Source: a virus. From it: a stretch of DNA of 28,020 nt. The stretch spans positions 1-28,020 of IMG/VR virus record IMGVR_UViG_3300020404_001043. The stretch is one strand, 5' to 3'. The translations under genes were made by a program, and so were the position numbers. The notes beneath the pieces are model-generated. The model was not told the origin of the DNA. It searched no databases and saw only the letters and a list, made by a program, of their open reading frames with translations. This document shows positions 1 to 7,563 of this stretch, piece by piece; within the stretch, counting starts at the first letter, position 1; every line of letters begins with the position of its first letter.

Positions 1-1806
1 CTTTATAACAATGACTTCAGAACGTTCATTGAGTACAACAGACAAGACGTTGCACTACTGGACAAGTTGGACAAAAAGTTAAGATTTATTGATCTAGCAA
101 ACGAACTTGCTCATGCAAATACTGTTTTACTTCCTACTACAATGGGTGCAGTAGCAGTTACAGAACAAGCAATTATTAATGAAGCACATAGACGTGGTTT
201 TATTGTTCCTAACAGAGTACACAGGGAACCAGGATCAAATGCGGCCGCTGGTGCTTATGTGGCATATCCTAAAAAAGGACTACATGATTGGATTGGATCA
301 ATGGACTTGAATTCACTGTATCCTAGTGTAATTAGAGCATTGAATATGGATCCAGCAACAGTAGTAGGACAACTTAGACAAAATCATACAGAAACTTACA
401 TTGACGAACAAATGCATCTTAAGAAAAAATCATTTGCGGCGGCATGGGAAGGAAAGTTTGGTAGTTTAGAATATGACTATGTAATGGAACAACGTAAAGA
501 TATTGAGATTATAATTGATTGGGAAAATGGTGAATCGGATACATTAAGTGCCGCAGAAGTGTACAAACTTATTTTTGATAGTAGTCAACCCTGGATGTTA
601 AGTGCAAACGGAACTATTTTTACAACAGAGTATGAAGGTATTATTCCAGGACTACTAAAACGTTGGTATGCTGAACGAAAAGAAATGCAGGCTAAAAAAG
701 GTCAGGCACAAGATGCCGGAAACAAAATTGAAACTGCATTTTGGGATAAAAGACAACTAGTTAAAAAGATTAACCTAAATAGTTTGTACGGTGCTATCTT
801 AAATCCAGGTTGTAGATTTTTTGATCACAGAATTGGACAAAGCACAACACTAACAGGTAGACGTATTGCAAAACACATGTCTGCTAAAGTAAATGAAATT
901 ATCACAGGTGAATATGACCATGTAGGCAAAAGTATTATATATGGTGATACAGATTCTGTTTACTTTAGTGCATATACAAGTTTGCGTCCTGAAATAGAAA
1001 AAGGACAAATACCTTGGGATAAAGATAGTGTTATTACACTTTATGATCAAATCTGTGAAGAAGCAAACAAGACATTTCCGTCATTCATGGGACAAGCATT
1101 CCATTGTCCTAAGTCAAGAGGAGAAGTTATTGCGGCAGGTAGAGAAGTTGTAGGTGAAAAAGGTTTGTATATTACAAAGAAAAGATATGCAGTATTAATT
1201 TATGACTTAGAAGGATTTAGAACTGACACTGACGGCAAACCAGGTAAAGTTAAAGCAATGGGATTAGATCTTAAACGTTCTGATACTCCAGTGTTTATGC
1301 AAGACTTTTTAAGTGAAGTATTGTTAGCAGTACTAACAGGTGCTAAAGAAGAAGATGTACTAGACATGATTACAGAGTTTAGAACAAAATTTAAAGCAAG
1401 ACCTGGTTGGGAAAAAGGATCGCCTAAACGTGCAAACAATGTTACAGACTATCTTGCAAGACTTAAAAAACACGGAAAGGTGAATATGCCTGGACATGTA
1501 AGAGCAAGTATTAACTGGAATTCTCTAAAAGAGATGAACAGTGACAAGTTTAGTATGCAGATTGTAGATGGTATGAAAGTTATCGTTTGCAAACTAAAAT
1601 CAAATCCAATGGGATATACTTCGGTTGCGTATCCTACGGATGAACTTAGACTTCCAAAATGGTTCCAAGAACTTCCATTCGCAGATGACGAAATGGAGTC
1701 AACAATTATCGATAATAAGTTAGATAATTTGATTGGAGTACTAGATTGGGATATAAAATCAACCGAACAGAAGAATACATTCAATAATTTATTTGACTTT
1801 GAATGA
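1..1806 (+). CDS. 43: DNA polymerase, family B (T4 gp43-like), 5' truncated by window edge
   Basis: Replicative DNA polymerase. The reading frame is open from base 1, so the true start lies upstream and the TTG at 67 is internal. The first codons read FIEYNRQDVALLDKL, the Exo III motif (YxxxD) of the 3'-5' proofreading domain, so what remains is the end of the exonuclease plus the whole palm/fingers/thumb. Palm motif A (DLNSLYPS) lies at about 304-327, the fingers motif KKINLNSLYG at about 766-795, and the catalytic YGDTDS at 940-957. The C-terminus, FNNLFDFE, matches the position and character of the clamp-binding tail of T4/RB69 gp43. The sliding-clamp gene follows after 37 bases. Family assignment is certain; only the missing N-terminus is unknown. 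Confidence 0.97.
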   Translation, partial: LYNNDFRTFIEYNRQDVALLDKLDKKLRFIDLANELAHANTVLLPTTMGAVAVTEQAIINEAHRRGFIVPNRVHREPGSNAAAGAYVAYPKKGLHDWIGSMDLNSLYPSVIRALNMDPATVVGQLRQNHTETYIDEQMHLKKKSFAAAWEGKFGSLEYDYVMEQRKDIEIIIDWENGESDTLSAAEVYKLIFDSSQPWMLSANGTIFTTEYEGIIPGLLKRWYAERKEMQAKKGQAQDAGNKIETAFWDKRQLVKKINLNSLYGAILNPGCRFFDHRIGQSTTLTGRRIAKHMSAKVNEIITGEYDHVGKSIIYGDTDSVYFSAYTSLRPEIEKGQIPWDKDSVITLYDQICEEANKTFPSFMGQAFHCPKSRGEVIAAGREVVGEKGLYITKKRYAVLIYDLEGFRTDTDGKPGKVKAMGLDLKRSDTPVFMQDFLSEVLLAVLTGAKEEDVLDMITEFRTKFKARPGWEKGSPKRANNVTDYLARLKKHGKVNMPGHVRASINWNSLKEMNSDKFSMQIVDGMKVIVCKLKSNPMGYTSVAYPTDELRLPKWFQELPFADDEMESTIIDNKLDNLIGVLDWDIKSTEQKNTFNNLFDFE

Positions 1807-1821
1807 TTTTCTAAATATAAT
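1793..1821 (+). promoter_or_regulatory. sigma70-like promoter for the sliding-clamp gene
   Basis: TTGACT at 1793-1798 and a perfect TATAAT at 1816-1821 are separated by 17 bases. The -35 box lies in the last codons of the polymerase gene. The predicted transcript start (about 1828) is 15-16 bases before the clamp start codon and leaves GGAG (1831-1834) in the leader. Motif match only. Confidence 0.6.
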
Positions 1822-1843
1822 ATAAGGAACGGAGAAAAAACTT

Positions 1844-2575
1844 ATGAAAGACATATTACAAGATATTGTTGCACATACACACGCACTTGGCTTTCTTAAC
1901 ATTGTTAAAGTAAACGGTGATGATGCACAAACTGGTATTGATAGCATGGCAGAGGATCGCTCTGTGATCATGCAGGCAAATACTAAAAATGCTCAAGTAG
2001 AAATGAAAGGCACATTTGGTATGCCTAACCTAAATAAACTTGACATTCATTTAAAATGCCCTGAATACAAAGATGGTGCTTCTATTGATGTTGTAAGACA
2101 AGATAGAAATGGTGAAACTATTCCAGTAGGAATACACTTTGAAAATGCAACAGGTGATTTTAAAAATGATTATCGCTTTATGAACGCAGATATTATTAAT
2201 GAAAAATTAAAAACTGTTAAGTTTAAAGGTGCACAGTGGGACGTAGAAGTTTCCCCAACTATTGCAAGTGTACAGAGATTTAAAATGCAGGCAACTGCAA
2301 ATGCTGAAGAAACTGTGTTTACAGTTTTAACAGATGGCGCTAATCTTAAATTTAAGTTTGGTGATGCAAGTACACACGCAGGTGAATTTGTTTTCCATGC
2401 AGGTATAAGCGGTACTCTTAAAAATGAGTGGGCATGGCCTGTACAACAAACACTTGCTATCTTAAGTTTAGATGGCGATAAGGTAATGAAGTTTTCAGAT
2501 CAAGGTGCTATGCAAATTCAAGTAGACAGCGGTTTGGCAACTTATGAATACATTTTGCCAGCACAAAGTAAGTAG
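1844..2575 (+). CDS. 45: sliding clamp (PCNA-fold, T4 gp45-like)
   Basis: Processivity clamp that encircles DNA and tethers the polymerase and other DNA-acting proteins. The 243-residue length fits gp45/PCNA subunits. The C-terminal half follows the PCNA pattern: alternating strands, a GEFVFHAGISG strand, an L-W-P-hydrophobic stretch at about residues 193-207, and a terminal strand QIQVDSGLATYEYILPA that closely resembles archaeal/phage clamp ends. The N-terminal half is more divergent. It sits directly after DNA polymerase and has its own promoter in the polymerase tail. GGAG at 1831-1834 supports the ATG at 1844. The call rests on fold-level pattern and context, not on a strong signature. 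Confidence 0.72.
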   Translation: MKDILQDIVAHTHALGFLNIVKVNGDDAQTGIDSMAEDRSVIMQANTKNAQVEMKGTFGMPNLNKLDIHLKCPEYKDGASIDVVRQDRNGETIPVGIHFENATGDFKNDYRFMNADIINEKLKTVKFKGAQWDVEVSPTIASVQRFKMQATANAEETVFTVLTDGANLKFKFGDASTHAGEFVFHAGISGTLKNEWAWPVQQTLAILSLDGDKVMKFSDQGAMQIQVDSGLATYEYILPAQSK

Positions 2576-2586
2576 GAGGAACAGTA

Positions 2587-4044
2587 GTGAACACTGATCT
2601 AACAAAAGAACAAAAAGACTATGCAATTTTCTTGCCAGCGATCAGTGGTTTCTATGCGACTTTTATCGGCAAACAACGTAGAGAAGAATACGTAGAAAAA
2701 AGTCGTATACCATTTCCAAACAACGAGATGGAGGGACTAAACTGGTTCAATAAAAAAGATAGCATGTTTAACTATCATTGGAGTTTATATAGTGCGGGTC
2801 ATGCCGAACTTGACATCAATAAAGACGCACCAAAAGAACTAATGATACGTGAACGTGATCGAGAAAACAGTTGGTTACTTGGTGACTCAGGTGGCTTCCA
2901 GATTGGTAAAGGTGTTTGGGAAGGTAATTGGAAAGATCCTAACTGCCCTAAAGCAAAAAAGAAACGTGAACAAGTATTAACTTGGATGGACGCATATATG
3001 GACTATGGCATGATACTTGATATTCCGGCGTGGGTATCTCGTTCACCTGCAGGACAAAAAGCAACTGGCATTACAAACTATCAAGATGCCGTAAATGCAA
3101 CAAGAATTAACAACGACTATTTTATGAAAAATAGAACAGGTGCTTGTAAATTCTTAAATGTTTTACAAGGTGAAAATCATACTGATGCAGAAGATTGGTA
3201 TCAACAGATGAAAGACTACTGTGATCCAAAACAATATCCAGACACACACTTTAATGGTTGGTCGATGGGTGGTCAGAATATGTGTGATGTTCATTTAGTT
3301 TTGAAAAGACTTGTATCTTTACGTTTTGATGGTTTATTAGAAAAAGGCATACATGACTTTATGCACTTTTTAGGTACTAGTAAACTTGAGTGGGCAACAC
3401 TACTTACAGATATACAAAGAGCAGTACGCAAATATCACAATCCAAACTTTACGATTACATTTGACTGTGCATCTCCGTTCCTTGCAACAGCAAATGGTCA
3501 AATATATTGTGAACTAGAAACACAAGACAGAAGTAAATGGGTATATAGAATGGTGCCTAGCATTGACGATAAAGCACTTGCAACTGATACTACACATTTT
3601 GGTACTGCATTTGTAAGAGAAGGCAAACATGGAAGTTTCTTAGATAGTCCTGTAACAAAAGATCTACAAGCAAAAGATGTTTGTATATACGCACCAGGCG
3701 ACCTAAATAAGATAGGTAAAGAAGGAAAAACATCTTGGGATAGTTTTTCGTATGCGATCCAAATGGGTCATAATGTATGGAGTCATATTAATGCAGTACA
3801 AGAAGCAAACAGACAATACGACAATGGCATCATTCCAAACATGCTTGTCGATGAACAGTTTGACAGGGTTTTATTTAGAGATGTTGTGGAGGCAATATTC
3901 GCAACTGACAACAGAGACACTGCAAACGCAGTTATTGAAGAGTTTTCCAGATTCTGGATGTCGATAATCGGCACTAGAGGCGCAACGGGAAAGAAGACTG
4001 TAAACGCAAGTACACAGTTTTCGAATTTATTCGAGGAGGTATAA
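2587..4044 (+). CDS. dpdA: DpdA-like DNA 7-deazaguanine transglycosylase (TGT superfamily)
   Basis: Predicted to swap guanine in phage DNA for a 7-deazaguanine base, by analogy with tRNA-guanine transglycosylase (TGT). Visible TGT features in order: LLGDSGGFQIG with acid/base D100 (about residues 97-107), LDIPAWV (144-150), GWSMGG (224-229) matching the TGT substrate loop, and FDCASPF with the likely nucleophile D293. The CxCxxC-His zinc cluster of tRNA TGTs is not seen, which fits a DNA-acting phage version. At 485 residues it is longer than bacterial TGT. The last residues, TQFSNLFEEV, resemble the clamp-binding tail of the neighbouring polymerase. Start is GTG with GGAGG 7 bases upstream. 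folE, queD-like, queE and yhhQ genes occur in the same window. The substrate base is not deducible from sequence. Confidence 0.85.
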   Translation: MNTDLTKEQKDYAIFLPAISGFYATFIGKQRREEYVEKSRIPFPNNEMEGLNWFNKKDSMFNYHWSLYSAGHAELDINKDAPKELMIRERDRENSWLLGDSGGFQIGKGVWEGNWKDPNCPKAKKKREQVLTWMDAYMDYGMILDIPAWVSRSPAGQKATGITNYQDAVNATRINNDYFMKNRTGACKFLNVLQGENHTDAEDWYQQMKDYCDPKQYPDTHFNGWSMGGQNMCDVHLVLKRLVSLRFDGLLEKGIHDFMHFLGTSKLEWATLLTDIQRAVRKYHNPNFTITFDCASPFLATANGQIYCELETQDRSKWVYRMVPSIDDKALATDTTHFGTAFVREGKHGSFLDSPVTKDLQAKDVCIYAPGDLNKIGKEGKTSWDSFSYAIQMGHNVWSHINAVQEANRQYDNGIIPNMLVDEQFDRVLFRDVVEAIFATDNRDTANAVIEEFSRFWMSIIGTRGATGKKTVNASTQFSNLFEEV

Positions 4045-4230
4045 ATGATGGCGACCGGCAGACAAACAAAAAAAGCAAAAAGACTACAAAACATGCACAA
4101 CTATCTACACAACAAAGTTGAAGAAGTAGAAAAAGAAAGAAATGGTGATAGAAGTTGGCAAACAAAAGAACATTTAATGAAACTTAAAAAGCAAAAGTTG
4201 GCAATTAAGGATCAAATAAAAAACGGGTAA
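4045..4230 (+). CDS. small basic coiled-coil protein, DUF465-like
   Basis: A 61-residue, Lys/Glu-rich, fully helical-looking protein. The second half (HLMKLKKQKLAIKDQI) resembles the end of the short DUF465/YdcH proteins, whose function is poorly defined. The start overlaps the DpdA stop as TAAATGATG. A strong GAGGAGG at 4033-4039 inside the dpdA tail serves either the ATG at 4045 or that at 4048; the latter has the better spacing. Translational coupling to dpdA is likely. No catalytic motif is seen; the DUF465 link is a resemblance over about 20 residues. Confidence 0.7.
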   Translation: MMATGRQTKKAKRLQNMHNYLHNKVEEVEKERNGDRSWQTKEHLMKLKKQKLAIKDQIKNG

Positions 4231-4234
4231 TATT

Positions 4235-4744
4235 ATGAAACGTGATTACGAAGACGGTGTTAGAGATGATGTTGTATTTTTTACAGGATATGAAGTAGAA
4301 AAGACTCCTGCATTTGATATGGATACACTATTTGTTGTAGGTATACAACCATTAGAAAAAGTATTAAGTGAAGCAAATAAACATCACGTTGATCACATAT
4401 ATTTAGGTGCTAATCAATCTTTCTTTCCAGATGAAGATTGGGATCATCTTGTTTTTGGTTTATTAAGTGAAGGTTATACTGTTACACTTGATTATGATGT
4501 TAAACATCATGAATGGGTTTTAGAATCAGGGTATAACGAAGATAAAAAATTTATTAGTCAAATAAGTGTTAAACTTCCAAATATTAATCAACTTAATTAC
4601 AATGCTTGTATTAAAATTGACGATAAAGACTTTAAAGCAACTAACAATGGCGTTTGGATTCATCAAGTACATGATTTGCAAGATCGGCAAAAATTTACTG
4701 ATTGGTCAAAGTATGAAAATGATAATCCACTTGACAACAAATAA
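4235..4744 (+). CDS. conserved-type phage protein of unknown function between dpdA and the queD-like gene
   Basis: A 169-residue acidic soluble protein without a recognised domain. The N-terminal 70 residues alternate hydrophobic strands and helices: VVFFTGYEV, TLFVVGI, then HIYLGANQSF. This would suit a small alpha/beta fold such as a nucleotide- or receiver-like fold. The C-terminal part (LPNINQLNYNACIKIDDKDF) looks beta-rich. It begins 4 bases after the upstream gene and ends 15 bases before the queD-like gene, whose promoter lies in its last codons. The location suggests a role in the 7-deazaguanine pathway, but that is inference from neighbours only. Confidence 0.75.
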   Translation: MKRDYEDGVRDDVVFFTGYEVEKTPAFDMDTLFVVGIQPLEKVLSEANKHHVDHIYLGANQSFFPDEDWDHLVFGLLSEGYTVTLDYDVKHHEWVLESGYNEDKKFISQISVKLPNINQLNYNACIKIDDKDFKATNNGVWIHQVHDLQDRQKFTDWSKYENDNPLDNK

Positions 4745-4759
4745 GAAAGGCACTATACT
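4731..4759 (+). promoter_or_regulatory. sigma70-like promoter at the start of the queD-like gene
   Basis: TTGACA at 4731-4736 and TATACT at 4754-4759 with exactly 17 bases between. The -10 box abuts the ATG at 4760, so transcripts from here would begin just inside the annotated gene and could only be translated from a downstream ATG such as 4793. The full-length protein would come from read-through of upstream transcripts. Confidence 0.55.
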
Positions 4760-5203
4760 ATGAGCATAGTAGATACAATGATGAAGGAACAAATGGAAAC
4801 AGAAACAAAAGAACATATTATGAATACTGCTAAAAGAATGATTTGGGTTACTTTTAGAAAAGAAGGTGTTCATAAGTATCCTGCGGCCTTAGATGATCCT
4901 AAGTTAGCAACAGGAGATTGGGACGATGTGTCTTTTTTAGGATATCCGCATAGACACATATTTCATTTTAAAGTAGGTATCACTGTAACACACAATGACA
5001 GGGATATTGAGTTTATTCAATTCAAACGTTGGATGGAGAAATTATACGCAGAAAAAACACTAGATCTTGATTACAAATCATGTGAAATGATGTCAGATGA
5101 TCTTTACACTAAGATACATGAAAAGTATCCAGGTAGAGAAGTTCACATAGACATTTCAGAAGACGGAGAGAATGGTGCTCATATCGAGTATCCAAAATAC
5201 TAA
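4760..5203 (+). CDS. divergent QueD/6-pyruvoyl-tetrahydropterin synthase-like T-fold protein
   Basis: Probably a 6-carboxytetrahydropterin synthase-type enzyme acting between FolE and QueE. The order of elements follows the PTPS/QueD fold: VTFRKEGVHKYPAA (residues 30-43) with H38 where QueD has its first zinc His; PHRHIFHFKVGITV (63-76) with H64-x-H66 at the place of the HGH zinc pair; DIEFIQFKRWMEKL (82-95) matching the QueD DFxxLK helix; then CEMMSDDLYTKIHEKY aligning with the PTAENLA helix, and DISEDGENGAHIEY ending with a Glu-bearing strand. At 147 residues it fits the family length. Overall identity to classical QueD is low, so a different T-fold activity is possible. Start: ATG 4760 follows AAAGG by 9 bases. 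M12 (4793) has its own AAGGA and is favoured if the overlapping promoter is used. Confidence 0.6.
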   Translation: MSIVDTMMKEQMETETKEHIMNTAKRMIWVTFRKEGVHKYPAALDDPKLATGDWDDVSFLGYPHRHIFHFKVGITVTHNDRDIEFIQFKRWMEKLYAEKTLDLDYKSCEMMSDDLYTKIHEKYPGREVHIDISEDGENGAHIEYPKY

Positions 5204-5219
5204 AATGGAGACGAACAAA

Positions 5220-5444
5220 ATGGCTAACGGTGATTACTTTGCCGCCCATCCCGAGATTGTTAAAATCTTTGATGACCTTGAAAAATATCGTGACTGGTGC
5301 AGATATAATGGTCGTAAATTTAACGAGAAGGACTTGTATAAAGGCAAGACCTATCAAGAGTTCCTTAATTGGGACAACGTAAAGAAAGCGAAAAAACGTG
5401 TTAACAAAAAGTATTACAATAGAAATAAAAGATTTAAGCACTAG
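5220..5444 (+). CDS. small basic hypothetical protein
   Basis: 74 residues, no recognised family. The N-terminal half is neutral (HPEIVKIFDDLEKYRDWC); the C-terminal 25 residues are strongly basic (KKAKKRVNKKYYNRNKRFK), suggesting nucleic-acid binding, though this is inference. The ATG at 5220 is chosen because GGAG at 5207-5210 lies 9 bases upstream. The in-frame ATG at 5205 lacks a good site. The 3' end overlaps the next reading frame by 47 bases. Confidence 0.65.
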   Translation: MANGDYFAAHPEIVKIFDDLEKYRDWCRYNGRKFNEKDLYKGKTYQEFLNWDNVKKAKKRVNKKYYNRNKRFKH

Positions 5445-5679
5445 AACTCCGTATAGGACGGACGCACAAGGCAATAGTGTAGAAGGTGGTGCTCTAAATG
5501 CCAACTATACTACTGTTGAGGCAGTTGCTAAAATCTGTAATACTTTAGGTGTCCACGGTTATCACTATGGTAAAGATTTTATTTGGGAAGATCAAGGTTA
5601 TACAGATGACCTTGAAGATGCTATAATATTAAACTATAAAGATGACAAAATAAAGACACTTATAGGAGTTGCTAAATGA
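5398..5679 (+). CDS. hypothetical protein with GTG start
   Basis: 93 residues, acidic, no recognised family. The only standard start codon before the conserved-looking body is GTG at 5398, which overlaps the upstream gene by 47 bases and has no clear ribosome-binding site, so the start is uncertain. The body (VEAVAKICNTLGVHGYHYGKDFIWEDQGYTDDLED) looks like a compact globular domain. It ends in an ATGA overlap with the glycosyltransferase gene, implying coupled translation. Confidence 0.6.
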   Translation: MLTKSITIEIKDLSTRTPYRTDAQGNSVEGGALNANYTTVEAVAKICNTLGVHGYHYGKDFIWEDQGYTDDLEDAIILNYKDDKIKTLIGVAK

Positions 5680-6776
5680 GTACAGTATGGTTAATTGATT
5701 TAGAAAGTGTAGAAACAAGATACACAAAAGAGTGGAAAACTTATCTTCCGAAACTACTAAAAAAACATGGGCATACTGTTAATGTTGTAGAAGGTCCAAA
5801 AGATATACCTAATGCAACTACTCCAGGTGCATTTCTTAACTTTGGTGGCACTAACATTTATAAAGCAAAACAAGTTGAACTTATATCAAGAGCATTTACA
5901 TCAGGTGCAGTAAAAGATGGCGATCATTTTTTGTTTACTGATGCTTGGCATCCTGGTATTATTAATTTAAAGTATATGGCTGAATTGCTTGGTGTTAAAA
6001 TTATTACACACGCATTATGGCATGCCGGGTCTTATGATCCTGAGGACTTCTTAGGAAGATTAATTGGCAATAGTCCGTGGGTACGTAATGCAGAAAAAAG
6101 TTTCTTTCATGCTTATGATCATAATTATTTTGCATCCGAATTTCATGTAAGATTGTTTTTTGATGAATTATTAAATGATGGTCGTAAAGAACATAATCCT
6201 TTGTATGAAGAAACTTGGAAGGCACGTTATGACAACGGCAAAATTGTGCGTTGTGGTTGGCCTATGAGTTATGTTAAAGATGAACTGACTCCATATGTAG
6301 GCATGGAAAAGAAAAACATTATACTATTTCCACACAGAGTTGCTCCTGAAAAGCAACCTGAAATATTTAGAGATTTAAAAGAATCGCTAACACAATATGA
6401 ATTTGTAATTGCAATGGAACGCAATTTACAAAAGAAAGAATACTATAACTTGCTAGGTGAAAGTAAATTAGTGTTTAGTGCTAACTTACAAGAAACACTA
6501 GGTATCAGTTGGTATGAAGGATCTGTTGTTGGAACATTGCCAATGGTTCCAGATAGATTAAGTTATAGTGAAATGGAAAATACTGGCAAATTTTTATATC
6601 CATCGGAATGGACAGAATCGTTTGATTCGTATAAAAACAACAAAGACAAGGTAATTGAACGCATAGTTGACTATATGGAAAATTATGACAAGCATCTTGT
6701 AAACCTAAATAAACTTACTAATCATCTAAATGAAAACTATTTTAGTTGCAATAATTTACTTGAGAGGTTACAATAA
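5676..6776 (+). CDS. GT-B glycosyltransferase (GT4-like)
   Basis: Predicted to transfer a sugar from an activated donor to an unknown acceptor. The 366-residue protein has a two-Rossmann layout. The N-terminal half contains FLNFGGTNIY and GDHFLFTDAWHPG. The C-terminal half opens with IILFPHRVAPEKQPEIF (about residues 215-231), the usual start of a GT4 donor domain. It carries the donor-binding helix LQETLGISWYEGSVVGTLPMVPD (about 277-299), with a Glu in the E-x7-E-like region. Start overlaps the previous stop as ATGA. The acceptor could be phage DNA, given the neighbouring base-modification genes, or a host surface glycan; the sequence does not decide. Confidence 0.72.
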   Translation: MSTVWLIDLESVETRYTKEWKTYLPKLLKKHGHTVNVVEGPKDIPNATTPGAFLNFGGTNIYKAKQVELISRAFTSGAVKDGDHFLFTDAWHPGIINLKYMAELLGVKIITHALWHAGSYDPEDFLGRLIGNSPWVRNAEKSFFHAYDHNYFASEFHVRLFFDELLNDGRKEHNPLYEETWKARYDNGKIVRCGWPMSYVKDELTPYVGMEKKNIILFPHRVAPEKQPEIFRDLKESLTQYEFVIAMERNLQKKEYYNLLGESKLVFSANLQETLGISWYEGSVVGTLPMVPDRLSYSEMENTGKFLYPSEWTESFDSYKNNKDKVIERIVDYMENYDKHLVNLNKLTNHLNENYFSCNNLLERLQ

Positions 6777-6816
6777 ACATAATGGCAATCCACTGCCTTA
6801 ACATCGGAGATGAAAA

Positions 6817-7503
6817 ATGAAAATTAAAGACAAAATTCAACAAAGACTGAAAGACAATAATATTAGATATTGGGCGAATGATAATATATCTAAATTTATT
6901 GATTCAGATGAAAAGCAACAATTAATTGACGAGGCTGTTCCTGCCTTTGAAAATGTACTACAACATTTGCTGATTGATACTGAAACAGATCCTAACAGTC
7001 AGGATACTGCAAGACGTATGGCAAAGATGTATATAAATGAGATTATGAGTGGACGTTATGAGTCTATGCCTAATCCAAGTGCTTTTCCTAACTATATTGA
7101 AAACGGTTATGAAGGTATGCTAGTGGTAAGAAGTGAACTATCAAGTGTTTGTTCACATCATCATCAACCTGTAAAGGGTGTAGCATATATTGGTATCATA
7201 GCAGGTCCTAAACTATTAGGATTAAGCAAGTACACAAGGATTGCACAATGGTGTGCAAAACGTGGTACACTACAAGAAGAACTTAATGTAATGATTGCAA
7301 ATCAGATACAGGAAACTACTGGTAGTGAACATGTTGGTGTATACATTCAAGCAACACATGGTTGTTGTGAGAATAGAGGTATCAAAGCACATAGTTCTTT
7401 AACTCAAACAACAGTATTGCGTGGAGATTTTAAAAATGTTCCTGCAACTAAAAAAGAGTTTATGGACAATGTGAAACTTCAACAAGAATTTGCTCCAAGA
7501 TAA
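6817..7503 (+). CDS. folE: GTP cyclohydrolase I
   Basis: Converts GTP to 7,8-dihydroneopterin triphosphate, the first step toward 7-deazaguanines (and folate). Family landmarks in order: DTARRMAKMY (residues 63-72), VCSHHHQPVKGVAYIGI (111-127) with zinc ligands C112 and H115, GLSKYTRIAQWCAKR (135-149) forming the GTP-binding helix, and HGCCENRG (181-188) with zinc ligand C183. The catalytic set is intact. 228 residues matches the usual 190-230. GGAG at 6806-6809 supports the ATG. yhhQ follows 60 bases downstream. Together with the QueD-like protein and QueE this implies de novo synthesis of CDG during infection. Confidence 0.95.
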   Translation: MKIKDKIQQRLKDNNIRYWANDNISKFIDSDEKQQLIDEAVPAFENVLQHLLIDTETDPNSQDTARRMAKMYINEIMSGRYESMPNPSAFPNYIENGYEGMLVVRSELSSVCSHHHQPVKGVAYIGIIAGPKLLGLSKYTRIAQWCAKRGTLQEELNVMIANQIQETTGSEHVGVYIQATHGCCENRGIKAHSSLTQTTVLRGDFKNVPATKKEFMDNVKLQQEFAPR

Positions 7504-7517
7504 ACGGAGCAGATATC

Positions 7518-7541
7518 GTTTAACATATCTTTATGTTAAAC
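7518..7541 (+). promoter_or_regulatory. perfect 10-bp hairpin in the yhhQ leader
   Basis: GTTTAACATA at 7518-7527 pairs perfectly with TATGTTAAAC at 7532-7541 around the loop TCTT. No T-run follows, so it is not an intrinsic terminator. It ends 12 bases before AAGGAGG of yhhQ and could be an RNA-processing or stabilising element, or an operator-like palindrome. It does not match the preQ1 riboswitch pattern as far as I can see. Confidence 0.5.
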
Positions 7542-7563
7542 AAAAGAACAAAAAGGAGGACTC

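Noticed and set aside
67-69. TTG as start of the DNA polymerase gene
   Set aside because: The frame is open to base 1 and the upstream codons encode the Exo III motif, so the gene is cut by the window edge.
6783-6797. Hairpin GGCA/TGCC before folE
   Set aside because: Only four pairs; not distinguishable from chance.
7504-7563. preQ1 riboswitch before yhhQ
   Set aside because: The leader has a simple perfect hairpin and lacks the C-rich loop and A-rich pseudoknot tail expected of known preQ1 classes.
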